DNA of 56,400 bases from Clostridioides difficile CD160 (lineage in GTDB: Bacteria; Bacillota; Clostridia; Peptostreptococcales; Peptostreptococcaceae), in the NCBI RefSeq assembly GCF_000449425.2, contig NZ_AVHW01000104.1, forward strand, positions 1 to 56,400, given 5' to 3'. The notes under the pieces were generated by a model, which saw only the letters and a program-made list of their open reading frames with translations, searched no databases and was not told where the DNA came from. Shown piece by piece: positions 10,224 through 19,130 of the stretch. The position numbers were made by a program, and so were the translations under genes. Numbering within the stretch: position 1 is the stretch's first letter; every line of letters begins with the position of its first letter.

Positions 10224-10673
10224 TCATATTTTTTTTACTATTTCGTTGACAGAATACATTATTTCTTCCATAGTATCTCTATAAGTATCTAAATTTCCAC
10301 CAAATGGGTCAGATATATCTGCCTCATTTTCATTTACAAACCCTTTAAAAGTATACACTTTTTCTTTGCATTTTGGAACTGCTTGTACTAAAATTTCTTT
10401 ATGATACTTGGTCATTGTTAGTATTATATCTGAGTTATCTATTAATTCCTTAGTAATTACTTTACTTCTATGATTCGACAAGTCTATCCCTAATTCTTTT
10501 AATACTTCTATAGAATTTTGGGAAGCATTCATACCATCTACTGTAGATATACCTGCTGATGATATGCAATATCCTTCAATATTTCTTCCTGATTTTTCAA
10601 TTTCCTTCTTTAATATAGCCTCAGCCATAGGACTTCTACAAGTATTACCTGTACATACAATAAGTATATTCAT
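10224..10673 (-). CDS. ywlE: Low-molecular-weight phosphatase, probable protein-arginine phosphatase YwlE
   Basis: 149 residues of the low-molecular-weight protein tyrosine phosphatase fold. The P-loop CTGNTCRS spans residues 7-14, with nucleophile Cys7 and Arg13, and the general-acid region SDPFGG is near residue 120. Thr11 in the P-loop is the residue that in Bacillus YwlE selects phosphoarginine over phosphotyrosine, so reversal of McsB arginine phosphorylation is the likely role. No mcsB is in this window. The gene is between ywlC and rpiB, as in Bacillus. Confidence 0.88.
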   Translation of the reverse strand: MNILIVCTGNTCRSPMAEAILKKEIEKSGRNIEGYCISSAGISTVDGMNASQNSIEVLKELGIDLSNHRSKVITKELIDNSDIILTMTKYHKEILVQAVPKCKEKVYTFKGFVNENEADISDPFGGNLDTYRDTMEEIMYSVNEIVKKI

Positions 10674-10689
10674 ATTTTACAACTCCCTT

Positions 10690-11751
10690 TTAAGCCTTTA
10701 TTACTTTATATCCTGCTGACTTAAGTAGTCTATTCATAATTGCTTGTCCAACTCCAGTCTTAGGGAACTCCTCTGAATATATGACATCAATACCCTTTTT
10801 ATCCATTTCTATAAGAGCATCAAACAGATTACTTGCAACTTCTTCAAGAGTGCTTCCTAAATCTATCACTTCTCCATCATAAAACTCTCTATTTCTACTA
10901 ATACACATTACGCCTGTTTTTAGGCCTTTCTCTCTATTAGATTTTATCATATCATTTATCTTTGTTGCTACATTTTCTCTTTTTCCAGATATAATATATA
11001 CATCTGCATTTGGAGAATAGTGTTTATACTTCATTCCAGGAGCCTTAGCTTTTTGATTATCCTCTTTTTTACTTAATGATGGGTCGAGCTTTACTTCTCC
11101 AAGAATTTCTTCTAAAACTTCTTTAGTTATACTCCCTGGTCTCAATATCATTGGAGTTTCTTCTGTTAAATCTAATACTGTTGACTCCAACCCAAAGTTA
11201 CTATCTCCACCTAAAACTATCCCGTCTACTCTTCCATTCATTTCTTCATAGACATGTTTTGCTTTTGTTGGAGATGGTCTACCAGATATATTTGCAGAAG
11301 GCGCTGCAATAGGTACACCAGCTTCTTTTATTATTGCCCTGGCAATAACATTAGAAGGCATCCTTATTGCAACTGTATCAAGCCCCCCACTAGTTCTATA
11401 TGGAATTATATCTTTCTTATTTAATATTATTGTTATAGGCCCTGGCCAAAGCTTTTCTATAACAAGTTTAGCTTTATCACTTATATCTTTAGCTAAATCA
11501 TATACTTCTTCTTTTTCATAGATATGGACTATTAATGGATTATCACTAGGTCTTCCTTTAGCCTCATAAATCTTCTTTACTGCATTTTCATCTAACCCAT
11601 TTGCACCTAGTCCATATACTGTCTCAGTTGGAAAGATAACTGTCTTACCTTCTCTAAGAAGTTTTGCTTGTATTTTTATTTCCTCATAATCAATATTATT
11701 TATATCAATACTACTTATAATAGTTTTCATCTTTTGTATGCCTGCTTTCAT
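10690..11751 (-). CDS. ywlC: Threonylcarbamoyl-AMP synthase (Sua5/YwlC)
   Basis: Makes the threonylcarbamoyl adenylate used for the t6A37 modification of ANN-decoding tRNAs. 353 residues: a YrdC domain (about residues 25-210, with FPTETVYGLGANG and APSANISGRPSPT) plus the C-terminal Sua5 domain (after KAPGMKYKHYSP). Its first ATG, 7 nt after the ZIP gene stop, has no clear ribosome binding site; an internal ATG at 11730 (MKTIISS) has only a weak GCAGG upstream, so the exact start is uncertain. Likely coupled to the upstream transporter. Confidence 0.92.
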   Translation of the reverse strand: MKAGIQKMKTIISSIDINNIDYEEIKIQAKLLREGKTVIFPTETVYGLGANGLDENAVKKIYEAKGRPSDNPLIVHIYEKEEVYDLAKDISDKAKLVIEKLWPGPITIILNKKDIIPYRTSGGLDTVAIRMPSNVIARAIIKEAGVPIAAPSANISGRPSPTKAKHVYEEMNGRVDGIVLGGDSNFGLESTVLDLTEETPMILRPGSITKEVLEEILGEVKLDPSLSKKEDNQKAKAPGMKYKHYSPNADVYIISGKRENVATKINDMIKSNREKGLKTGVMCISRNREFYDGEVIDLGSTLEEVASNLFDALIEMDKKGIDVIYSEEFPKTGVGQAIMNRLLKSAGYKVIKA

Positions 11752-11758
11752 TTTAATT

Positions 11759-12439
11759 TTATATATAGTTTACAATTATTGTACCTACCAAAAAACCAAT
11801 TATACAATACACACTTTTTGAATGCGGAAAAATTTCTTCCAATACAACATACATCATTGTACCTCCTGCTGTGGCAAGAAATACACCTATAAGAGACGTA
11901 AATGCTCCTCCAAAATAAACACCTAAAAAACTTCCTAGACCCATAGGTAGTCCAGCTATTACAGTAAATAAAATAACTTTACCTAGTTTCATTTTATTAC
12001 AAACTAAACCCAATGCCATAGCCAATCCTTCTGGTATATTATGTAGACCTATAACTATAGCAAGAGTAATACCTAAGCTTTCAGTTGACATGAAAGAAGA
12101 ACCTATAGCTAACCCTTCTGGCAAATTATGTAGTAATATACTTATGAATATAAGATACCCAGATGTCATACTTCCAGACACATCTAATTTTGTTTTTATG
12201 TACATAGTTATGAGAGCTCCAACAAATGTAAATATAACTGTATTGATTATCCCCATTTTATCCATTGATTCTTTCATCAAATCAAATACCACTACAGCTA
12301 ACATTATTCCACCAGATAATCCCATAAAGAAATTTAGATATTTATCAACTTCCTTTTTAAAAATAGCTGATATTACTCCTCCTAATCCTGTCCCTATAAC
12401 ACCTGCCAAAAGTCCAATCATTGTTACTTTTAGTATCAT
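11759..12439 (-). CDS. ZIP-family divalent metal transporter
   Basis: 226 residues with about eight membrane helices. The metal-binding motifs of the two central helices are both present: HNLPEG at 104-109 and HNIPEG at 133-138, characteristic of ZIP transporters of the zinc/iron ZupT-GufA type. The expected role is import of Zn2+ or a related metal; the substrate cannot be read from the sequence. AGGAGG precedes the ATG. Co-transcription with ywlC is probable since only 7 nt separate them. Confidence 0.88.
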   Translation of the reverse strand: MILKVTMIGLLAGVIGTGLGGVISAIFKKEVDKYLNFFMGLSGGIMLAVVVFDLMKESMDKMGIINTVIFTFVGALITMYIKTKLDVSGSMTSGYLIFISILLHNLPEGLAIGSSFMSTESLGITLAIVIGLHNIPEGLAMALGLVCNKMKLGKVILFTVIAGLPMGLGSFLGVYFGGAFTSLIGVFLATAGGTMMYVVLEEIFPHSKSVYCIIGFLVGTIIVNYI

Positions 12440-12500
12440 ATAACCCTCCTATACTTGTATATAACAATTATATACAGTAGAATATGATAACATGACCTAA

Positions 12501-12552
12501 AATGCAAAATAGCTGTTTCAAAATAGAAAATAATTTCTAGAAAGAAACAGCT
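12501..12552 (-). terminator. Intrinsic terminator after prfA
   Basis: AGCTGTTTC (12511-12519) and GAAACAGCT (12544-12552) form a perfect 9-bp stem, with an inner TAGAAA/TTTCTA extension. The minus strand continues ATTTTGCATTTT. It lies between prfA and the ZIP gene. Confidence 0.7.
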
Positions 12553-12567
12553 TCTTTAAAACATTAC

Positions 12568-13632
12568 TTATATTGCAGTCATTTTCTCTGTTTGGTCAAC
12601 AGTAATTAAAGCATCTATCATTTCATCTATATCTCCATCTAAGAACGCATCTAACTTATATAAAGTTAAATTTATTCTATGGTCACTTATTCTACCTTGA
12701 GGGAAATTATATGTTCTTATTCTTTCTGATCTGTCTCCTGTTCCAACCTGGCTCTTTCTTTCTGCTGCTATATCTTTATGTTGCTCTGCCAATGCTTTAT
12801 CGTAAAGTCTAGCTTTTAATATTTTTAAAGCTTGCTCTTTATTTTTTAATTGTGATTTTCCATCCTGACAAGATACTACTTCACCTGTAGGTATATGTGT
12901 TACCCTAACTGCAGAGTCAGTAGTGTTGACACTTTGTCCTCCATTACCTGAAGAACGGAAAACGTCTATTCTTAAATCATTTGGATTTATATCAACTTCT
13001 ACATCTTCAACTTCTGGTAATACTGCAACCGTAGAAGTTGATGTGTGTATTCTTCCACCAGATTCAGTTGATGGTATTCTTTGGACTCTATGAACTCCAG
13101 ACTCATACTTTAATCTTGAATATGCTCCCTTACCTTTTATCATAAAAGATACTTCTTTATATCCACCAACTCCAGTATCACTTGCACTTAATAATTCTAT
13201 TTTCCATCTTCTTCTCTCAGCATATCTTGAATACATTCTAAATAAATCACCTGCAAATAGAGCTGCTTCATCGCCTCCAGCTCCACCTCTAATTTCAACT
13301 ATAACATTTTTATCATCATTAGGGTCTTTAGGTAATAATAATATTTTTATTTCATCCTCTAAAGGTTCTACTTTTTCTTCCATCTCAGCTAATTCCATCT
13401 TAGCTAATTCTCTTAGTTCTTCATCTGACTCTTCTTGCAATATTTCTTTTGATTCTTTTATACTATCTAAAACATTTCTATACTCTCTGTATTTCATAAC
13501 AATAGGTTCTAAGTCAGCATGTTCTTTTATATACTTTTGCCAAACTTTTTGATCATTTATTATATCAGGGTCACCTATTTTTTCACTTAAGTCTTTATAT
13601 GTATCTTCCAATACCTCTAATTTTTTTAACAT
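12568..13632 (-). CDS. prfA: Peptide chain release factor 1
   Basis: Releases peptides at UAA and UAG. 354 residues. The stop-codon reading PxT motif of RF1 is PST at 187-189 (in [14 protein letters not shown]), which separates it from RF2 (SPF). The catalytic GGQ is at 231-233; its glutamine is the target of PrmC, encoded directly upstream. AGGTG lies 6 nt before the ATG. Confidence 0.97.
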   Translation of the reverse strand: MLKKLEVLEDTYKDLSEKIGDPDIINDQKVWQKYIKEHADLEPIVMKYREYRNVLDSIKESKEILQEESDEELRELAKMELAEMEEKVEPLEDEIKILLLPKDPNDDKNVIVEIRGGAGGDEAALFAGDLFRMYSRYAERRRWKIELLSASDTGVGGYKEVSFMIKGKGAYSRLKYESGVHRVQRIPSTESGGRIHTSTSTVAVLPEVEDVEVDINPNDLRIDVFRSSGNGGQSVNTTDSAVRVTHIPTGEVVSCQDGKSQLKNKEQALKILKARLYDKALAEQHKDIAAERKSQVGTGDRSERIRTYNFPQGRISDHRINLTLYKLDAFLDGDIDEMIDALITVDQTEKMTAI

Positions 13633-13675
13633 ACTTTCACCTCGATTAAATGTAACATATCAATTGTTGATTATA

Positions 13676-14527
13676 TCATATATTGTAACCTATAACAACT
13701 CTATCAATGCCTTGAATATCCTTCTTTGTATATATTTTTTTATATCCATTGCTTTTCATAATATTAATAACATCTTCAGCTTGATTATGACCAACTTCAT
13801 ATGCTAATATTCCACATCTATTTAAATATTTCTTACCTTGCTCTGTTATTTTTCTATAAAAATCTAATCCATCTTCTCCACCTTCAAGAGCATTATATGG
13901 CTCATAATCTTTTACTTGTGTATGCAAAGTTTCTATATCTTGCTTTTTAATATATGGTGGATTTGAAACTATGATATCAAATTTTATATTACTATCACTT
14001 ATTGCTGTAAATAAATCAGAATTAATGTATTTTATCTTTTCATCAACTTCATTTATAATAGCATTTTTTTTAGCTATTTCTAAAGCTATTTCTGATACAT
14101 CAAAAGACATTACTTTAGAATTTTCAATGTATTTTGCCAAACTAACTGTAATAGCACCAGAGCCAGTACCTATGTCTAGTATACTTACATCTTTTTTTCC
14201 CTTACATATTTCAATTATTTCTTCTACTAAAGTTTCTGTATCTGGTCTTGGTATTAATACACCTTCTTTAACAAAAAAATCTAATCCCATAAACTCTCTA
14301 TTTTCAACTATATAGGCTATTGGTCTTCCATTTAATCTTTCTTTAGCAAAACCTATAAATTTTATTTCTTGTTCTTCAGTTAACTCTTTATTTAGATTTA
14401 AGTGAATATACAGTCTATCAACATCACCTAATGCTTTTTGCAATAATAACTCTGTGTCTAATCTTGGAGTATCACTTATATCTTTAAATGTATCTGAATA
14501 TTTAATAATTATATCTTTTATCGTCAT
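13676..14527 (-). CDS. prmC: Release factor glutamine methyltransferase PrmC
   Basis: Methylates the GGQ glutamine of release factors, using S-adenosylmethionine. 283 residues: an N-terminal helical domain (1-85), then the methyltransferase fold with DIGTGSG at 118-124 and the substrate-binding NPPY at 189-192. It lies between yqhQ and prfA with gaps of 17 and 43 nt, so enzyme and substrate are made from the same transcript. ATG preceded by AAAGGAT. Confidence 0.96.
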   Translation of the reverse strand: MTIKDIIIKYSDTFKDISDTPRLDTELLLQKALGDVDRLYIHLNLNKELTEEQEIKFIGFAKERLNGRPIAYIVENREFMGLDFFVKEGVLIPRPDTETLVEEIIEICKGKKDVSILDIGTGSGAITVSLAKYIENSKVMSFDVSEIALEIAKKNAIINEVDEKIKYINSDLFTAISDSNIKFDIIVSNPPYIKKQDIETLHTQVKDYEPYNALEGGEDGLDFYRKITEQGKKYLNRCGILAYEVGHNQAEDVINIMKSNGYKKIYTKKDIQGIDRVVIGYNI

Positions 14528-14544
14528 AATAAATATCCTTTTCT

Positions 14545-15438
14545 TTAATCTACCACTGCCTTTAACGCTTCTAAGGCTACCTCTAGTTGCTCATCATCAG
14601 GCTCTTTTGTTGTAAAATATTGCAACATCATTCCTGGGTATGCAACAATTTTAGTGAATCTATTATCATATTTTCCAAGAATTCTAATTACTTCATAGGA
14701 TAAACCTGCTACTATAGGCACACATATGATTCTCATAAATATTCTAAGGATTGGATTTGGCCAACCAAAAAACGCAAACAGTATTATTGACACAGCCATA
14801 ACTATAAATAAAAAATTCGTACCACATCTAGGATGTAATCTTTTAAATTTTCTTGCATTCTCTACTGTAAGTTCTAAATCATTTTCATAACAATATATAG
14901 ATTTATGTTCTGCACCATGATATTGAAATACTCTTTCTATATCCTTGCTTCGTGAGATTAGTACTATATATGCAAACAATATCACTATTCTTATAATACC
15001 TTCTATTAAATTGAGCATAAAGTCATTAGGCATTACCTTAGAAAAAGCTCCTCCTACTAATGTAGGTATGAAAATAAATAATCCAGCAGAAAGTAGCATT
15101 GCTATGACCAATGAAAATATTATAATTATATCATTTGCCTTATCTTTAAAAATTTTCTTTATAAATAAATCAAATTTATCCTCTTCTGCTTCTTCCATAA
15201 AAAATTCTGAAGAAAAGTTTAAACTTTTTATCCCTTGAATCATTGTATCTATCATAACAAAAGAACCTCTAACAAAAGGTATCTTATCTATATTCTTATC
15301 TCTTACCCAACTTTTTATTCTATCTTCTTTTAGTGCTATTTCTCCGTCACTTTTTCTAACAGCTACTGCTCTTTTGTCTTTTGATTGCATCATTACACCT
15401 TCAATAACAGCTTGCCCACCTACAGCTTGTTTTGACAT
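14545..15438 (-). CDS. yqhQ: DUF1385 family membrane protein (YqhQ-like)
   Basis: 297 residues of the DUF1385/YqhQ family, function unknown. The start SKQAVGGQAVIEGVMMQSKD is the family hallmark. Hydrophobic segments near residues 100-130, 135-162 and 210-255 suggest several membrane helices, and the central segment YHGAEHKSIYCYE carries His/Glu/Cys residues that may bind metal (inference). It lies between rpmE and prmC, a placement kept in many clostridia. Confidence 0.85.
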   Translation of the reverse strand: MSKQAVGGQAVIEGVMMQSKDKRAVAVRKSDGEIALKEDRIKSWVRDKNIDKIPFVRGSFVMIDTMIQGIKSLNFSSEFFMEEAEEDKFDLFIKKIFKDKANDIIIIFSLVIAMLLSAGLFIFIPTLVGGAFSKVMPNDFMLNLIEGIIRIVILFAYIVLISRSKDIERVFQYHGAEHKSIYCYENDLELTVENARKFKRLHPRCGTNFLFIVMAVSIILFAFFGWPNPILRIFMRIICVPIVAGLSYEVIRILGKYDNRFTKIVAYPGMMLQYFTTKEPDDEQLEVALEALKAVVD

Positions 15439-15540
15439 CCACTCACCTCATTTTATTGTATTTAGAATACTCAATTTTACATATTTATTATTATAATACA
15501 AAAAGACAATTTAAAGTAGAATATGAATGTTTTTTTGTAA

Positions 15541-15569
15541 TAAAATAGGAGTTGGCTTCCTCCAACTCC
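15541..15569 (-). terminator. Terminator after rpmE
   Basis: GGAGTTGG and CCAACTCC form a perfect 8-bp stem with a 6-nt loop (15548-15569), followed on the minus strand by TATTTTATT. The plus strand also has a T-rich tail, so it may work in both directions. Confidence 0.7.
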
Positions 15570-15582
15570 ATTTTTATAAAAA

Positions 15583-15783
15583 TTAATCCATTTTGAATCT
15601 TTTCTTGAATTTGTCGATTCTTCCACCTTTTTCTATGTTCTTTTGTTTTCCTGTATAGAATGGATGGCACTCTGAACATATTTCAACTTTTATTTCGTCC
15701 TTAGTTGAACCAGCAGCAAATGTGTTCCCACAAGCACAACGCACTTCAACTGGATTGTATTTTGGTTGTATTTCCTTTTGCAT
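15583..15783 (-). CDS. rpmE: Ribosomal protein L31, zinc-binding type
   Basis: 66 residues. Four cysteines, Cys16, Cys18, Cys36 and Cys39 (CAC and CSEC), form the zinc site of the C+ type L31; the paralogue that replaces it under zinc limitation lacks them. The open frame extends to a GTG at 15792 that is part of the ribosome binding site AGAGGTG; the ATG at 15783 (MQKEIQPKY) is the likely start. It follows rho by 163 nt. Confidence 0.95.
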   Translation of the reverse strand: MQKEIQPKYNPVEVRCACGNTFAAGSTKDEIKVEICSECHPFYTGKQKNIEKGGRIDKFKKRFKMD

Positions 15784-15946
15784 TATAGTCACCTCTTCTC
15801 TTTATTTAAAAAAATTAATTATATTAACTTTCTTTTTACATTATCAACTACATTATTATAGCACAACTTATTATGCCATTCAAGTGATTTTTCCATTACT
15901 TTATATAATCTGTATTTACATTTATATTGCTGATATATTGCTGACT

Positions 15947-17536
15947 TTACAAATTCTTTATTGATTTTACAAACTCTTTATTGTCCTTAGTTCTTTTTAT
16001 AAGTTCAATGACTTTATCTGTAATTTCCATTACTGAATTATTGCTCATTTCTCTTCTTAATCTCCAAAGAGCTGTCTTTTCTTCATCATCAAGCAATAAG
16101 TCATCTCTTCTTGTCCCAGATTTGTAAATATCTATTGCAGGGAATATTCTCTTTTCAGCTAACTTTCTATCTAGATGCAATTCCATATTTCCTGTACCTT
16201 TAAATTCCTCAAATATTACATCATCCATCCTAGAACCAGTTTCAACCAATGCTGTTCCTAGTATAGTTAAAGAGCCACCTTGTCTAATATTTCTGGCTGC
16301 CCCAAAGAACTTCTTAGGTCCATGAAGTGCACCAGGGTCAATACCTCCAGACAAAGTTCTACCTGTAGGAGATATTGTAAGGTTATATGCTCTTGCTAGT
16401 CTAGTTATACTATCTAATAAGATTACTACATCTTTCCCATGCTCAACTAGCCTTTGAGCTCTATTTAACACCATCTCTGCAACTTTAACATGATGACTTG
16501 ATACTTGGTCAAAAGTAGAATATATAACATCTCCTTCAATAGATTCTTTCATGTCAGTAACTTCCTCTGGTCTTTCATCTATAAGAAGTACTATAAGTTC
16601 AACATTTGGATGATTTTTAGCTATGCTATTTGCAACACTTTTTAAAAGAACTGTTTTCCCAGCCTTTGGAGGTGCTACTATTAATCCCCTTTGTCCTTTT
16701 CCTATAGGAGAAATTAAATCTATAATTCTTGTTGCTATTTCATTTCTATTAGTCTCCAGTGTAAGTCGTTCTTCTGGGAATATTGGTGTTAATGTCTCAA
16801 ATGCGTTTCTTTGTATAGCTGTATCAGGATTTTCATCATTTATTTTTTGAACGTATAAAAGTGCTCTAAATTTCTCTCCGCTTTTTGGATGTCTAGTTAT
16901 CCCTTTAATTTTATCTCCTGTTTTCATATTAAATCTTCTTATTTGAGATGGTGAGACATAAACATCTCCTTCAGTAGATAAATAATTTGAACCTCTTAAA
17001 AAACCAAATCCATCTGGCAAAATTTCAAGTACACCTACTACTTCATCTTCTTTTGATGTGTTAAATTCATCAACTATCTTAGATTCATCGACTTGTTTAG
17101 GCATATAATAGTTTTTATTATTATTTCTGACCATTCTATTAGATATATTTGATGCCTTATTACAATCATTTACATTCGTTGTCTTATTATAATCATTTCT
17201 TTGGTTTCTGTTTTCTTGGTTTTGGGAAATATTTTGAGTATCTATTTCTTTCTTGTTGTATGATTTGGTAGGGCTCTTATATTCAACTTCTTTTTCTATA
17301 CTCTCACGCTCTATATTTTCTTTTCTATTTTTTATGTCTTCTTTAATATCTTCATTTTTTTCTTTAATCTCTTCGTTTACTTTTTCCTCATTTTTACTTT
17401 TAGAATTTATAATCTCAATTAACTCATTTTTCTTATATGTAGTAATTGATTTTATTTTTAATTCTTTAGCTATCTCTCTTAGTTCAACTAAGGTTTTACT
17501 ACCTAATCCTTCTAATACTTTATCATCTAAAATCAA
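15947..17536 (-). CDS. rho: Transcription termination factor Rho with Asn-rich insert
   Basis: Hexameric RNA-dependent ATPase that ends transcription; 529 residues, about 110 more than Escherichia coli Rho. Order: Rho-N helical domain (about 5-45), a highly charged Lys/Glu segment (46-93), an Asn/Gln-rich segment (94-145, 16 Asn and 4 Gln in 52 residues), the cold-shock-like RNA-binding domain (165-235) and the ATPase core with Walker A APPKAGKT at 288-295. The longest frame begins at an ATG (17551) that lies in the ribosome binding site GAGGAGG; a TTG at 17536 is 6 nt after it and is the more likely start ([13 protein letters not shown]). Confidence 0.95.
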   Translation of the reverse strand: MILDDKVLEGLGSKTLVELREIAKELKIKSITTYKKNELIEIINSKSKNEEKVNEEIKEKNEDIKEDIKNRKENIERESIEKEVEYKSPTKSYNKKEIDTQNISQNQENRNQRNDYNKTTNVNDCNKASNISNRMVRNNNKNYYMPKQVDESKIVDEFNTSKEDEVVGVLEILPDGFGFLRGSNYLSTEGDVYVSPSQIRRFNMKTGDKIKGITRHPKSGEKFRALLYVQKINDENPDTAIQRNAFETLTPIFPEERLTLETNRNEIATRIIDLISPIGKGQRGLIVAPPKAGKTVLLKSVANSIAKNHPNVELIVLLIDERPEEVTDMKESIEGDVIYSTFDQVSSHHVKVAEMVLNRAQRLVEHGKDVVILLDSITRLARAYNLTISPTGRTLSGGIDPGALHGPKKFFGAARNIRQGGSLTILGTALVETGSRMDDVIFEEFKGTGNMELHLDRKLAEKRIFPAIDIYKSGTRRDDLLLDDEEKTALWRLRREMSNNSVMEITDKVIELIKRTKDNKEFVKSIKNL

Positions 17537-17632
17537 AAAAATCCTCCTCATCTATATATTCATTTATATACATACTTATTTTGGAAATTGAAGGCATGAA
17601 AAAGAAAAGTCTTATTTAAACAGTTAAGTCTA

Positions 17633-17662
17633 ATAATATCACTATTTATACATTATGGTCAA
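17633..17662 (-). promoter_or_regulatory. Candidate rho promoter
   Basis: TTGACC and TATTAT spaced 18 nt on the minus strand, about 100 nt before the rho start. Within the 383-nt gap 17537-17919 this and the palindrome at 17823-17884 are the only structures I can point to. Confidence 0.45.
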
Positions 17663-17822
17663 TAAATAAAATTTAAAACACTGTTATCCATTATATTATT
17701 GTATCTCAAGTCCAATCTTAGCACGTTTTTATAAATTTATCACTATATTTATATCTTATAATAATATTTTCCCTTAAAATATGCAACTATTATAAAAATT
17801 TTTTTTTACATTTATAAATTCT

Positions 17823-17884
17823 AAAAACCATACATAACTAAAATGTTGTAAATTTTTAACTACATTAAGTTATATATGGTTTTT
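17823..17884. terminator. Large bidirectional terminator-like palindrome
   Basis: Arms begin AAAAACCATA and end in TATGGTTTTT; about 28 bp on each side pair with only a few mismatches, and both strands end in a T-run. It lies between the 36-aa gene and rho and should end the galU transcript. Confidence 0.7.
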
Positions 17885-17919
17885 ATATTTATGTATATTC
17901 ACTGTAGTTATTTATCCTA

Positions 17920-18030
17920 TTACATAGTTGCAATCATACTTAAAACAGCTGTTATGCTTGTTAATACAAGAATTCCCACAATCCCAACAGCTATTATTCT
18001 ATTAATTTTTTTCTGACTTGATTTTGCCAC
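17920..18030 (-). CDS. 36-residue single-pass membrane peptide
   Basis: GTG start with AAAGGTGAT 5-9 nt upstream. The product MAKSSQKKINRII... has a basic N-terminus (four Lys/Arg in 11 residues), then one hydrophobic helix from about residue 12 to the end, without a charged tail. Such Lys-rich, single-helix peptides resemble the DUF4044 type of small clostridial proteins; I do not know a function. It follows galU by 20 nt and precedes the terminator, so it is the last cistron of the galU transcript. Confidence 0.7.
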   Translation of the reverse strand: MAKSSQKKINRIIAVGIVGILVLTSITAVLSMIATM

Positions 18031-18050
18031 AATACATCACCTTTCACTAA

Positions 18051-19016
18051 TTATTTTTGAATTTCAAGTTCTCTAGCATCGCACACTTCAGATGAGTCCA
18101 ATTCTGCATCTGTGCTATTGTATAACACATTTTTATCTTTATCAAACTCCTCACAAACATGTTTTAAGTACTTGATAAAATCTTTCTTAAGGTCTTCTTT
18201 TTTTAGAGCAAAATCAACAGTAGCTTCTAAAAATCCTAGTTTATCACCAACATCGTATCTCTTTCCTTCAAAGTTGTATGCATACATAGCTTCTTTCCTA
18301 GACAATATTTTTAAAGCATCTGTTAATTGAACCTCTCCACCTTTACCTGGTGGCAAATCTTTAAGAATATCAAATATTTCAGGAGTTATTATATATCTAC
18401 CTAAGATAGCAATATTTGAAGGAGCTTTTCCTGGCTCTGGCTTTTCTACCATATCTTTTACCTTATAAACTCTACCTTCTATATTTTTTGCTTCTATTAT
18501 ACCATATTTATTAGTGTCTTCTAGATTCACTTTCTGAACACCTAATATTGTAGTTCTATACTCTTCATATGCATCTGTTAGCTGCTTTAGGCAAGGTACA
18601 TCATTATCTACAATATCGTCACCTAACATTACTGCAAAAGGCTCATCACCTATAAAGTGTCTAGCACAATAAATTGCATCACCTAATCCTTTTGGCTCTT
18701 TCTGTCTTATATAATGTATATTAATCATGTTAGATATATTTTGGACTATCTCTAACAATTCCTTTTTGCCTTTTTTCTCTAAGTCAAGTTCCAATTCTAC
18801 AGATTTATCAAAGTGGTCTTCAATAGACTTTTTATTTCTACCTGTTATTATTAGTATTTCCTCTATTCCTGAAGCCACAGCTTCTTCTATTATGTATTGT
18901 AGAGTTGGTTTATCAACTATTGGTAACATTTCTTTTGGTTGTGCCTTAGTAGCTGGCAAAAACCTAGTCCCTAAACCTGCTGCTGGTATTACGGCTTTTT
19001 TAACTTTAACTTGCAT
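18051..19016 (-). CDS. galU: UTP-glucose-1-phosphate uridylyltransferase
   Basis: Makes UDP-glucose for cell-surface glycans and glycolipids. 321 residues; the nucleotide-binding motif AAGLGTRFLPATKAQPKEML is near residues 12-31, with EKPEPGKAPSNIAILGRYI further on. The longest frame uses a GTG at 19031 that is part of the ribosome binding site; the ATG at 19016 (MQVKVKKAVIPAAG) is 8 nt after GGGAG and preferred. C-terminal 30 residues are acidic and variable. Followed by the small membrane gene. Confidence 0.95.
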   Translation of the reverse strand: MQVKVKKAVIPAAGLGTRFLPATKAQPKEMLPIVDKPTLQYIIEEAVASGIEEILIITGRNKKSIEDHFDKSVELELDLEKKGKKELLEIVQNISNMINIHYIRQKEPKGLGDAIYCARHFIGDEPFAVMLGDDIVDNDVPCLKQLTDAYEEYRTTILGVQKVNLEDTNKYGIIEAKNIEGRVYKVKDMVEKPEPGKAPSNIAILGRYIITPEIFDILKDLPPGKGGEVQLTDALKILSRKEAMYAYNFEGKRYDVGDKLGFLEATVDFALKKEDLKKDFIKYLKHVCEEFDKDKNVLYNSTDAELDSSEVCDARELEIQK

Positions 19017-19042
19017 AGAATCATCTCCCACTAATTAATAAA

Positions 19043-19067
19043 TAAAAAGCCCTATCTTGATAGGACT
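19043..19067 (-). terminator. Terminator after the PepF-like gene
   Basis: AGTCCTATC (19059-19067) and GATAGGGCT (19048-19056) pair around a 2-nt loop, with five T following on the minus strand. Confidence 0.85.
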
Positions 19068-19130
19068 TTAAACTTTTAGTATATTTTATCATTAATTCGA
19101 TATATTTACCATGTGGATTATAATAATCTT

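Noticed and set aside
15491-15679. 62-codon minus-strand frame overlapping rpmE
   Set aside because: It lies in another frame of rpmE and runs through the rpmE terminator; no ribosome binding site.
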